This document shows positions 34,648-42,029 of a stretch of 64,000 bases of DNA, piece after piece. Position 1 is the stretch's first letter. Every line of letters starts with the position of its first letter. The DNA is taken from the NCBI GenBank assembly GCA_016721425.1, contig JADKID010000038.1, forward strand, positions 372,001 to 436,000. The letters run 5' to 3'. A model generated the notes under the pieces. It was not told where the DNA came from, did not search any database, and worked only from the letters and a program-made list of their open reading frames with translations. Origin of the DNA: Bryobacterales bacterium. GTDB lineage: Bacteria > Acidobacteriota > Terriglobia > Bryobacterales > Bryobacteraceae. The translations under genes were made by a program, and so were the position numbers.

Positions 34648-35193
34648 TCAGCGGCCCGTCCGATGCAGCGTATCCGGATCTCCGTGCGCCTTATCGTCCC
34701 CGGCATATGCGAGGTAGAACGCGCGGATCGCCTCCGGCGTCGCCGTGATCACCAGCCGGTCATCCACCTTTTGATTCGCCAGCTTCTCGCCCACCAGCTT
34801 CTTGAACCAGTCCGTATCGAAAAACGCCATCCTCAGCGAATCGCCATCCACCCACACCCGCATCGCAAAGTGCACCGGCAGATGGAACGGAGCCTCGTTG
34901 GTGGTCACCAGGTCCAGCACCATCGCGTCCCCGATCTTCCACAGACGCCCATCGAACTTGTACGCCGTACCCGATTTCTCGATGTAGGTGAAGGCGTAGC
35001 CGTCCCCCTTCACGCCGATCACAAACGTGTCCTTCGCCTCGGCGTCCATCCAGGTTCCCAACAGTGCCGGTTCCACCGTGGCGTCCTTCTCCGCCACGAA
35101 GGGTTGCAGCGAAACGATGCCGGAGCAGCCCGTCATCACGATCACGCTGGCGACGGCGCCCACTGCGAAAATGTTTGCGAATTTGAATCTCAT
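34648..35193 (-). CDS. Lipoprotein of unknown function
   Basis: 181 residues from ATG 35193, eight bases after GGAGG; an in-frame GTG at 35208 is possible. The lipobox VMTGCS near residue 22 follows a hydrophobic stretch (FAVGAVASVIVMTG), predicting lipid attachment at Cys. The mature part has beta-rich segments (LLGTWMDAEAKDTFVIGVKG, YIEKSGTAYKFDGRLWKIG). No family recognised. It follows the kinase gene on the same strand by 46 bases (reading direction away from it). Confidence 0.78.
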   Translation of the reverse strand: MRFKFANIFAVGAVASVIVMTGCSGIVSLQPFVAEKDATVEPALLGTWMDAEAKDTFVIGVKGDGYAFTYIEKSGTAYKFDGRLWKIGDAMVLDLVTTNEAPFHLPVHFAMRVWVDGDSLRMAFFDTDWFKKLVGEKLANQKVDDRLVITATPEAIRAFYLAYAGDDKAHGDPDTLHRTGR

Positions 35194-35239
35194 TGTCCTG
35201 GCCTCCACTCTAGTACAGCGTCATCGCGAGGCCGGGATT

Positions 35240-37534
35240 TCACTGTCTGACAAAATTTCTGAGGGCCACCTTGAGCCGGGCGTAGTTGGCCGCTGCCAGC
35301 ATCAACGCCAGGCCCACGCACAACAGGGTAATCGGCCACACCGCGCGGTCCTGAAAGACGTTCTGCTGCAACCGGTACACGCCGGCCGCGAAGAACAGCA
35401 ACCCGCTCACCAGGAAGTTCTTCATCTGCCTCGGGATGGCCGCAAAGACAAACACACACGCCGCGCCTGGCAGCAGCCACTCCAGCACGCGCGCCTCATC
35501 CGGCGCCTTGGCATTGATGCCCAGCAGCAGCAGCGACGTTAGCACGTGGCCCGGGATCACGAAACGGAAGGACTTGCCCACCATACGGATCTGCGTAGAG
35601 GCGAAACGGTCGCACACGCGATCCAGCACGAAATAGATGGCCGCGTTCACGATGAACAGGTATTCCAACTGCCCGCGAGTCCACGGCGCCGCCGCCTTTA
35701 GCCATAGCGCATAGGGCTCGTGGAACAGCGCCACCCCCGTCAGCGCCGCCCACGTAAATGCCACCGCGAAGGGGTAGAAATAGCGCGAGTCGTCCGGCAG
35801 TCGCAGCCGCTCGAACGTGAAGCCGGCGACTAGAAACAGTGCAGCGCAAGGGATCAGGTGGAAATAGAGCCGTCCTGGATCGTTGTCCAGCCAGTGCAAC
35901 AACCCCATGCGCAGCAGCGTCGCCAGGCACAGTAACGCCGCCATGGTGGCGAACATCAGCGAGAACACCTGGGCGCGTGTGAATCGCCGCAGCCACCAGG
36001 CCACCGGCAGCGCCGCCACCAGCGCCCACCAGACCTGTGCATTGGTGGCCTGCTTGGCGAACTCCAGCCGGTGGAACAGCTCCAGCTTGGGATCGCCCCA
36101 CGTCAGCGCGGTGAAGACTTTCAGCTCCTCCAGAGTCACCAGAATTGCCACCGGCACGGTCAGGCAGAGCGTCAGCAGATAGGCGATGGCCACGCGCAGG
36201 TAGCCCGCCCGCCACGTTCTGATCCCGATCCACGCCATGGGGGCCGCCGCCGCCCACGCGGTGCCAATCGCCGGCCATCCCGCCAGCGCCGGGTACGGGA
36301 AGAACGTCAGAAACGCCGCGCCCACCGCCAGGATCCACGCGCCCAGATACAAAGTCACCTGCGGCAGCGTCAGCCGCCGCGCCTGCAGGATCCACGAGTC
36401 TTCGCGCTCAATCAGCTTCTGATATCGCGTCCGCAGAGCGTCATGCTCAGCGGCTGAGATGATCTGGTCTTGCTGCCAGGATTCCAACTCGCGCAGGTGA
36501 TGCGCCACCTGCGCCGAGATCAGCCGCGCGTATGCCGCCGGCTCGGCCAGCACAGGCTCCCCGGCCAGAAACCGCCGCAGGTCGTCCGCCATCTCCCGCG
36601 CCGAGGCGTAGCGGTGCGCCGGATCCTTTTCCAGAGCCTTCAGGCAGATGTTCTGCAGGTCGCGCGGAATGGCCGCGATGTGGCTCCGCGGCATCGCCGG
36701 CTCCACCTCTCGAATGTGGCGCAGCAACTCGGCAAGAGTAGCCGCTTGAAACGGAGGCCGTCCGGTGAGCAGCTCATACAGAATCGCCCCCAGCGCGAAC
36801 ACGTCACTCGCCGCAGTCAACTCCTGCCGTCCGGCGGCCTGCTCCGGTGAGAGATATTCGGGCGTGCCGGCGATCTCGCCGATCTGCGACAGCCGCTCAT
36901 GCGACGAGAGGTCCAGAGCCAGGCCAAAGTCCAGCAGCTTCGGCTCCAGGTCCGCCGAAACCAGGATGTTGGCGGGCTTTAGGTCGCGGTGCAAAATGCC
37001 GTGCTCGTGGAGAAACTGCACCGCCTGCACCACCCGCAGCAGCAGCCCGGCCCGTTGCTGAAACGTCAACGGCCCGGCCGCTCGATTCAAGGGTGCACCG
37101 TCCAGCAACTCCATCACGAAGTGCGGCGTTTCGCCGGCCGGCCCCAGCGAATAAATCCGCGCAATGTGGGGATGGTTGAGCCGAGCCATTGCGCGGGCCT
37201 CGGCCATAAACCGCGCGCGCAGCACTGGATTGCTGGCAAACCGGGCGGCCAGCGTCTTGATCGCCACCTGCCGCCCCAGTGCCTCGTCCACAGCCAGATA
37301 GACCCGCCCCATGCCGCCGGCGCCGATCTCACGCAGAATTTTGTGCCCGGAGAGCTGCGCGGGCACAGGCGGCGCTGCTGGCTCGTCGAGAACCTCGTCG
37401 ATCTCCGCCAGCGCGGCCAACTCCTCGGCCAGATCCACGCACGGTACCTCCGTCGCCGGAGCCTCCGCCGCCTGCGCGTCCAGCATCCGGGCCAGCGCCT
37501 CGGCCAGTTCCCGTTCGCGCGTCTCGTCCATCAC
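35240..37534 (-). CDS. Hanks-type Ser/Thr protein kinase with polytopic membrane C-terminus
   Basis: 764 residues. After an acidic Ala-rich N-terminus, a complete kinase domain (about residues 62-330) shows EIGAGGMGRVYL, ATP Lys in RQVAIKTL (about K93), GILHRDLKPANIL, LLDFGLA and AGTPEYLSPEQ. The C-terminal 360 residues hold about ten hydrophobic segments without a PASTA or other sensor domain. It is translationally coupled to the upstream ECF sigma factor gene (4-base overlap), a pairing common in Acidobacteria and Planctomycetes, suggesting the kinase controls or is controlled by that sigma factor. Confidence 0.94.
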   Translation of the reverse strand: MMDETRERELAEALARMLDAQAAEAPATEVPCVDLAEELAALAEIDEVLDEPAAPPVPAQLSGHKILREIGAGGMGRVYLAVDEALGRQVAIKTLAARFASNPVLRARFMAEARAMARLNHPHIARIYSLGPAGETPHFVMELLDGAPLNRAAGPLTFQQRAGLLLRVVQAVQFLHEHGILHRDLKPANILVSADLEPKLLDFGLALDLSSHERLSQIGEIAGTPEYLSPEQAAGRQELTAASDVFALGAILYELLTGRPPFQAATLAELLRHIREVEPAMPRSHIAAIPRDLQNICLKALEKDPAHRYASAREMADDLRRFLAGEPVLAEPAAYARLISAQVAHHLRELESWQQDQIISAAEHDALRTRYQKLIEREDSWILQARRLTLPQVTLYLGAWILAVGAAFLTFFPYPALAGWPAIGTAWAAAAPMAWIGIRTWRAGYLRVAIAYLLTLCLTVPVAILVTLEELKVFTALTWGDPKLELFHRLEFAKQATNAQVWWALVAALPVAWWLRRFTRAQVFSLMFATMAALLCLATLLRMGLLHWLDNDPGRLYFHLIPCAALFLVAGFTFERLRLPDDSRYFYPFAVAFTWAALTGVALFHEPYALWLKAAAPWTRGQLEYLFIVNAAIYFVLDRVCDRFASTQIRMVGKSFRFVIPGHVLTSLLLLGINAKAPDEARVLEWLLPGAACVFVFAAIPRQMKNFLVSGLLFFAAGVYRLQQNVFQDRAVWPITLLCVGLALMLAAANYARLKVALRNFVRQ

Positions 37535-38124
37535 GGGCGCTCCGTTGCCAGCACGTTGCGGAATCGCTGCACGGCACGGAATAGCAGCACGGCCACAGCC
37601 TCGCGAGACTTGCCCAGATGCGCGGCGATCTCGGCCGTCGAGAGACCCTCCAACTTCGCCATCAAAATCAACTGCCGGGCGTCCTCGGGCAGGGCGTCCA
37701 ACCGCGCCAGCAACTGCTCCACCGCCTGCTGCTGCGCGAACAGGCGGCTCGGCGTCGCCGAGGTCGCCGGATCGGGTCCGTGCGGATTGGATTCTGAACG
37801 GAACGGTACATCGTCGCCCGCCCTCCGCGCGCGGTTCTGATATCGCACCCGGTCCACGATCACGTGATCGGCAATTGTCGAAAGCCAGCGCATGAACGCA
37901 CCGGGCGATTGATACGTGAACGAGTGAATGTCCCGGAACGCGCGCAGGCAGGTCTCCTGCACGATGTCCTCGACGTCGGCAAAATCGCTGGTCCGCGGAG
38001 AGAGCTTGCAGTGGACCAGTACAGCCAGCCGCCGCCGCGTCCGTTCAAACGCGCGGGAAAGCGCGGGATTGTCGCCGGCCTTGGCCTGTTCGAGAAGTAG
38101 GAACGTGGTGGTGGGCGACTGCAT
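37531..38124 (-). CDS. ECF-type RNA polymerase sigma factor
   Basis: 197 residues. Region 2 (about 20-95) has VEDIVQETCLRAFRDIHSF and SPGAFMRWLSTIADHVIVDRVR; region 4 (about 130-190) ends with GLSTAEIAAHLGKSREAVAVLLFRAV, a helix-turn-helix. No anti-sigma factor gene is adjacent; instead a membrane Ser/Thr kinase overlaps its stop, so phosphorylation-based control is likely (inference). A pseudo-linker between regions 2 and 4 is longer than average. Confidence 0.93.
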   Translation of the reverse strand: MQSPTTTFLLLEQAKAGDNPALSRAFERTRRRLAVLVHCKLSPRTSDFADVEDIVQETCLRAFRDIHSFTYQSPGAFMRWLSTIADHVIVDRVRYQNRARRAGDDVPFRSESNPHGPDPATSATPSRLFAQQQAVEQLLARLDALPEDARQLILMAKLEGLSTAEIAAHLGKSREAVAVLLFRAVQRFRNVLATERP

Positions 38125-38139
38125 CGCGCGGCCTGAGCA

Positions 38140-38730
38140 TCATGATAGGAGATTTGCGTCCGCGGCGGTGGCTGCCGCCACCATCGCGTCCAGCGCCTGA
38201 GCGCGGTGAGAGATTGCCATCTTGTGCGCCGCCGTGGCCTCGCCGAACGTGCAGCCAAACGGCTCGTGGAAGAAATGAGGATCGTAGCCGAAGCCGTTCG
38301 GGCCGCGCGGTTCATCCACAATACGCCCCTCTACCTGGCCTTTGTACGTCCCGATCAATTGCCCCTGCCGGGCCAGCGCAATCACGCAAACAAATCGCGC
38401 CGTGCGGTTCTCCACGCCCCGCAGATTGGAAATCAGCAGCCGGTTGTTCTCCAGGTCATCGCCCTCCGGGCTGTACCGCGCCGAGTAGACGCCCGGCGCT
38501 CCGCCCAGCGCGTCCACCTCCAGGCCCGAGTCGTCGGCGAAGATCGGGTCCGCCGTGAACTGACTGTAGTACAGCGCCTTTTTGATGGCGTTCGCCTCGA
38601 ACGTCGCCCCGTCCTCTTCGCACGGAGGAATGGCCTTCAAACCATCCAAAGGTTGGATGTCCACCTCGGGATGATTCGTGCGGAACTCCCGCAGCTTGCC
38701 CGCGTTTGAGGTCGCGCAGCGCAGGATCAT
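38140..38730 (-). CDS. rdgB: XTP/dITP diphosphatase (RdgB/HAM1)
   Basis: 196 residues. Removes non-canonical purine triphosphates (ITP, XTP). Diagnostic SNAGKLREF at the start, FADDSGLEVDALGGAPGVYSARY, and C-terminal MAISHRAQAL are intact. The start overlaps the end of rph by 4 bases, the usual rph-rdgB arrangement. Confidence 0.96.
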   Translation of the reverse strand: MILRCATSNAGKLREFRTNHPEVDIQPLDGLKAIPPCEEDGATFEANAIKKALYYSQFTADPIFADDSGLEVDALGGAPGVYSARYSPEGDDLENNRLLISNLRGVENRTARFVCVIALARQGQLIGTYKGQVEGRIVDEPRGPNGFGYDPHFFHEPFGCTFGEATAAHKMAISHRAQALDAMVAAATAADANLLS

Positions 38731-39446
38731 TGCCCTTCGATCGCCGCCTTCTGATATTCGAAGATGTGCTTCAGGCCCTGCCGCGCCAGCGAGATCATCT
38801 CGATCAGGCGGTCATCCTGAAAGCTCACTTTTTCCGCGGTTGCCTGCAATTCCACAAACTCGCCCGCGCCCGTCATCACCACGTTCATGTCTACGTCGGC
38901 CGAGGAGTCCTCGTCGTAGCAAAGGTCCAGCATCGCCTCGCCGCGCACCACGCCCACGCTCGTCGCCGCCAGCATGTCGCGTAGCGGGTTCTTCTTGATC
39001 GCCCCAAAGGCCATCAGCTTCTTCACCGCCAGCGCCATGGCGACGTAGCCGCCCGTGATGGCCGCCGTGCGCGTGCCGCCGTCCGCCTGGATCACGTCGC
39101 AATCCACCATGATGGTCCGCTCGCCCAGCGCGTGCATGTCAACAATGGAACGCAGCGAGCGCCCGATCAGCCGCTGGATCTCGTGCGTGCGGCCAGAGGG
39201 CCTGCCCTTGTTCACTTCTCGCGTGTTGCGCTCGGAGGGGGCCCGCGGCAGCATGGCATACTCTGCCGTCACCCAGCCCCGGCCGGAGTTGCGCAGGAAT
39301 GCGGGCAGCGAGTCCTCTATGCTGGCCGCGCACAGGACTCGCGTGTGGCCCACCTCTATCAGGGCGGAGCCCTCGGCGGTTAGCAGGTAGTTGGTGGTGA
39401 TCTTCACCGGGCGCAGTTCATCCGCGCGGCGCTGGTCGGTTCTCAT
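38727..39446 (-). CDS. rph: Ribonuclease PH
   Basis: 239 residues from ATG 39446 (MRTDQRRADELRPV); the frame is open further upstream but MRTDQR is the conserved family start. A phosphorolytic 3'-5' exoribonuclease for tRNA trimming. GRGWVTAEYAMLPRAP, the phosphate-binding GGTRTAAITG and the Asp pair in CYDEDSSADVDMN are present. A 46-codon membrane peptide gene lies 7 bases upstream. Confidence 0.96.
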   Translation of the reverse strand: MRTDQRRADELRPVKITTNYLLTAEGSALIEVGHTRVLCAASIEDSLPAFLRNSGRGWVTAEYAMLPRAPSERNTREVNKGRPSGRTHEIQRLIGRSLRSIVDMHALGERTIMVDCDVIQADGGTRTAAITGGYVAMALAVKKLMAFGAIKKNPLRDMLAATSVGVVRGEAMLDLCYDEDSSADVDMNVVMTGAGEFVELQATAEKVSFQDDRLIEMISLARQGLKHIFEYQKAAIEGQ

Positions 39447-39453
39447 GAAATCC

Positions 39454-39594
39454 TTATCTGGCGAGCGAATAATACAGCACGACGGCGACCAGGATGAGTG
39501 CTGCCCCAATTAAGACGATGCAGCCGATTGCGCCAGGGTTCGCCGGCCCAACAGCGCCTTTTTTCGGACCACCAGCGATCTTGATCTTTGCCAT
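39454..39594 (-). CDS. 46-residue single-span membrane peptide
   Basis: Not a long frame, but convincing: ATG at 39594, then MAKIKIAGGPKKGAVGPANP, and a hydrophobic span AIGCIVLIGAALILVAVVLYY ends at TAA 39454. A charged, Gly-rich N-terminus followed by one helix is typical of small inner-membrane proteins; I recall similar short KIAGGPKKG proteins in Acidobacteriota but not a function. It lies between the phosphoglucose isomerase gene and rph on the same strand, 7 bases from rph, so co-transcription is likely. Confidence 0.7.
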   Translation of the reverse strand: MAKIKIAGGPKKGAVGPANPGAIGCIVLIGAALILVAVVLYYSLAR

Positions 39595-39613
39595 ACGGTA
39601 ACAAGCGTAGCAT

Positions 39614-41512
39614 TCAGCCGCGCCGCAGGCTTGCGGCGGCGGCCTGGAAAAACTCGGCCAGGGCCCGCAAGGAGGCCTCGGACGTGTCCTTGATGGTGAT
39701 GGATACCACCAGCCGCGCGCGCTGTTCCAGGGCCATCTGGGTGGCTAGAAACTGTGCTCTGTGGTAGTCCGCCGTGTGGTCCGCCTCCGGAATCGTCTCC
39801 GCCTTCAGCGGTAGGATCACCGTCGATAAACACCGCCCATGGCCAATCACCATCTCGTGATACGAGTGGTTCATCGCCGGCCCCTCGTACACATCCACCG
39901 GGATCTTCAGCCTGTCCCGGAAGATCGCCGCGGCGGCCTGATCCAGCACCTTGCGCAGTTTCTGGCCGCGCTTGTCAAAACGCGTATCGGCAAAGGCCGT
40001 CAGTTCGCCATACTCGATCGTTCGTGCATCACTCAGTTGCTCCAGCAGCGCGGCATAGGCCGAGGCAGCACTACGGTCTTTCATCTCAAAGCCGCACGGC
40101 AGCCGGTCGTAGTGCAGCGTCACTCCGCCCCGCCACTTGAGCTGCCTGGGCGAATTCAGCAACTGCCGCCACTCCGGGGTGTTCTCGATGCCGCCCTGAA
40201 ACAGTCCGTTCTGGTGCAACGGATTCGTGATTGCCTTGTACAACTCCACGCCCGGCTGCGTGACGAAGTTCATCTCCCGCAGCCAGCCCAGCCCGAAAAC
40301 GGCGTAGTGCATGATCTGCATGTAGCGGGAGAGCGGCGCCGCGGCCTCCAGGCTCAGCACCGCGATGGGGTAGCCCGCGCGCTTTAAAATGTTGAGTTGC
40401 ACGCGGTCCAGAGCCGGCTCGCCCTTCCGTTCGATCAGCAGAAACACGCGGTCCTGCCGCGGAGCCTTCGCCGCCCGGTAGCCCGTCATCTTGAACGGTT
40501 CACCGATGACAATCTTGATGCCCAGGTCCTCGCTCTTGCCCAGGCTCTCCTCGAAGTTCTGCTTCGTCCACAGCGCAACACCGGCCAGCGACTTCGATGC
40601 CAGCAGCGTGACTTTGTCCCGGCCCGCCAAACCCTCCGCCTGGAGAAACGAGGAGAGCGTCCAGGCGGTATGGATGTCCTGTTCGCCCAGGAATGTCCCC
40701 CGGATCCAAGCCCCCAGGTCGACTCCCGCCAGGCCCAGAGGGTACAGACTTCCGCGCGTGAGAGGCCCGGAATGGCGCCCCGATGTGGAGTTGCCGTTGT
40801 CCAACTGCATCTCCACCTTCCGGTACCCGCGTGGTCCGGCAAACTGGTCCAGCAGCGAGCCCGGCAGCGTCATATAGATGAAGTTGGCGCGCGAGTCGAT
40901 CCCCAGGTTTTCGTACAGCCGGGATAGCTTCTCCAGATTCACCACCGGCTCGTACGACGTCATGCCCAGCGCCTGGCCCACCACCAGCGTGGCCGCCAGG
41001 CCCGCCTTCAGCGAGCCGTTGGAGCGACTAGCAATGTCGGCGAGAATCGCCTTCAGCTTGCCCGGATCGGTGCTATCCAGCACATAGCACCGCGGTCCCT
41101 TCGCCAGCAGACCCGCCGCCTGATACATGGATTTGTCTTCGGCCGAGCCGCCCATCCCCGCCCAGATCAGAAACTTCAGCTTCTTCTTGTGAGCCGCCAG
41201 AATCGCCGCCCGGATCTCGTCCAGTTCCGCCGCAATCTGCGCCGGCCACTCCGGATGCTGCTCCGCCAGCCACGCCAGGTGGAACAGCCCGTAGCTGTTC
41301 TTCGTGACCTTGCCTTCCGGCGTGTGCTCCATGCCCAGCCGGATCAGCGAACTCTTGGACGCATCCAGGGAATCCAGCCCTTTCCGGCGTGCCTTGGCAT
41401 CAATAGCCTGCACCTTGGAGAGCAGGCGATCCTCGGCAAACCGCGCCGCGAAATGCAGGGAGGATGGGTTGTCGTGAAACAGACTGAGATTCACCTCTCG
41501 GTTGTAGCACAT
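39614..41512 (-). CDS. pgi: Phosphoglucose isomerase, long SIS-domain form
   Basis: 632 residues from ATG 41512 (MCYNREVNLSLF); the frame is open for 58 more codons that look non-coding. Two SIS-type domains: AGMGGSAEDKSMYQAAG is the sugar-phosphate loop and NSTSGRHSGPLTRGSLYPLGLAGVDLG replaces the usual GGRFS signature. The region GYRKVEMQLDNGNSTSGRHSG is the site 1 motif in altered form. Likely converts glucose-6-P and fructose-6-P, as in the PGI halves of transaldolase/PGI fusions; the transaldolase part itself is not recognisable. Divergent from a lipoprotein gene 91 bases away. Confidence 0.75.
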   Translation of the reverse strand: MCYNREVNLSLFHDNPSSLHFAARFAEDRLLSKVQAIDAKARRKGLDSLDASKSSLIRLGMEHTPEGKVTKNSYGLFHLAWLAEQHPEWPAQIAAELDEIRAAILAAHKKKLKFLIWAGMGGSAEDKSMYQAAGLLAKGPRCYVLDSTDPGKLKAILADIASRSNGSLKAGLAATLVVGQALGMTSYEPVVNLEKLSRLYENLGIDSRANFIYMTLPGSLLDQFAGPRGYRKVEMQLDNGNSTSGRHSGPLTRGSLYPLGLAGVDLGAWIRGTFLGEQDIHTAWTLSSFLQAEGLAGRDKVTLLASKSLAGVALWTKQNFEESLGKSEDLGIKIVIGEPFKMTGYRAAKAPRQDRVFLLIERKGEPALDRVQLNILKRAGYPIAVLSLEAAAPLSRYMQIMHYAVFGLGWLREMNFVTQPGVELYKAITNPLHQNGLFQGGIENTPEWRQLLNSPRQLKWRGGVTLHYDRLPCGFEMKDRSAASAYAALLEQLSDARTIEYGELTAFADTRFDKRGQKLRKVLDQAAAAIFRDRLKIPVDVYEGPAMNHSYHEMVIGHGRCLSTVILPLKAETIPEADHTADYHRAQFLATQMALEQRARLVVSITIKDTSEASLRALAEFFQAAAASLRRG

Positions 41513-41603
41513 GACCTGGCGCCGCTTGGTGCCCGGCCTCACGGCGTATCTCCTTCTGCCCCACCCGATACCATCTCCATTCGAGCGATGGTATTGTTTC
41601 TCC

Positions 41604-42029
41604 ATGGTGGATTCCGTGCGTCTCTCGCTTTTCGCCTTCAGTCTGGCCCTGGCCGGCTGCAGCGCGCTGCCGCACCGGCCCCTCATTCCAGTCCCACCCG
41701 CTGCCTTCGAGGGCTGGGCCCGCGCCGGCCTCGATACCCCGTCACTGGATCAGGCGCCGGAGGCCATTCGCGCTCTCAAGCCTGTGCAGTGGGTGCGCAC
41801 CAGTTACAAGAACAAAGATTCCCGCTCTTCCGTGCTCGTAGAGGCGTTCGGCCTGCCCACCGATTCCTCCGCTTTCGAGGCACAGCAGAAGTGGCACAAC
41901 GAGCCAGGCACGGTCTCGTTTCGCCATGGAAACGTCTTTGCCGTCTGCTCCTCGCCCACGGAGACAACGCAGAGCCTCGTCGCGTTTTCGAAAAAGCTGG
42001 AGACCGCATGGCTGCCGTCGAGCCGTTAG
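41604..42029 (+). CDS. Lipoprotein of unknown function
   Basis: 141 residues from ATG 41604. The lipobox SLALAGCSA predicts lipidation at Cys near residue 19. The mature part (EAIRALKPVQWVRTSYKNKD, VEAFGLPTDSSAFEAQQKWH) resembles acidobacterial DUF6599-type proteins only vaguely, so I leave it unassigned. The last 22 bases overlap the start of the transglutaminase gene, implying a coupled pair. Confidence 0.75.
   Translation: MVDSVRLSLFAFSLALAGCSALPHRPLIPVPPAAFEGWARAGLDTPSLDQAPEAIRALKPVQWVRTSYKNKDSRSSVLVEAFGLPTDSSAFEAQQKWHNEPGTVSFRHGNVFAVCSSPTETTQSLVAFSKKLETAWLPSSR

Noticed and set aside
38140..38160. Possible second start or pseudogene at the end of rdgB
   Set aside because: The gene is full length; the tail simply abuts the sigma factor gene.
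41511..41603. Upstream extension of the lipoprotein frame
   Set aside because: The lipobox and hydrophobic leader place the start at ATG 41604; the extension overlaps the divergent promoter region.
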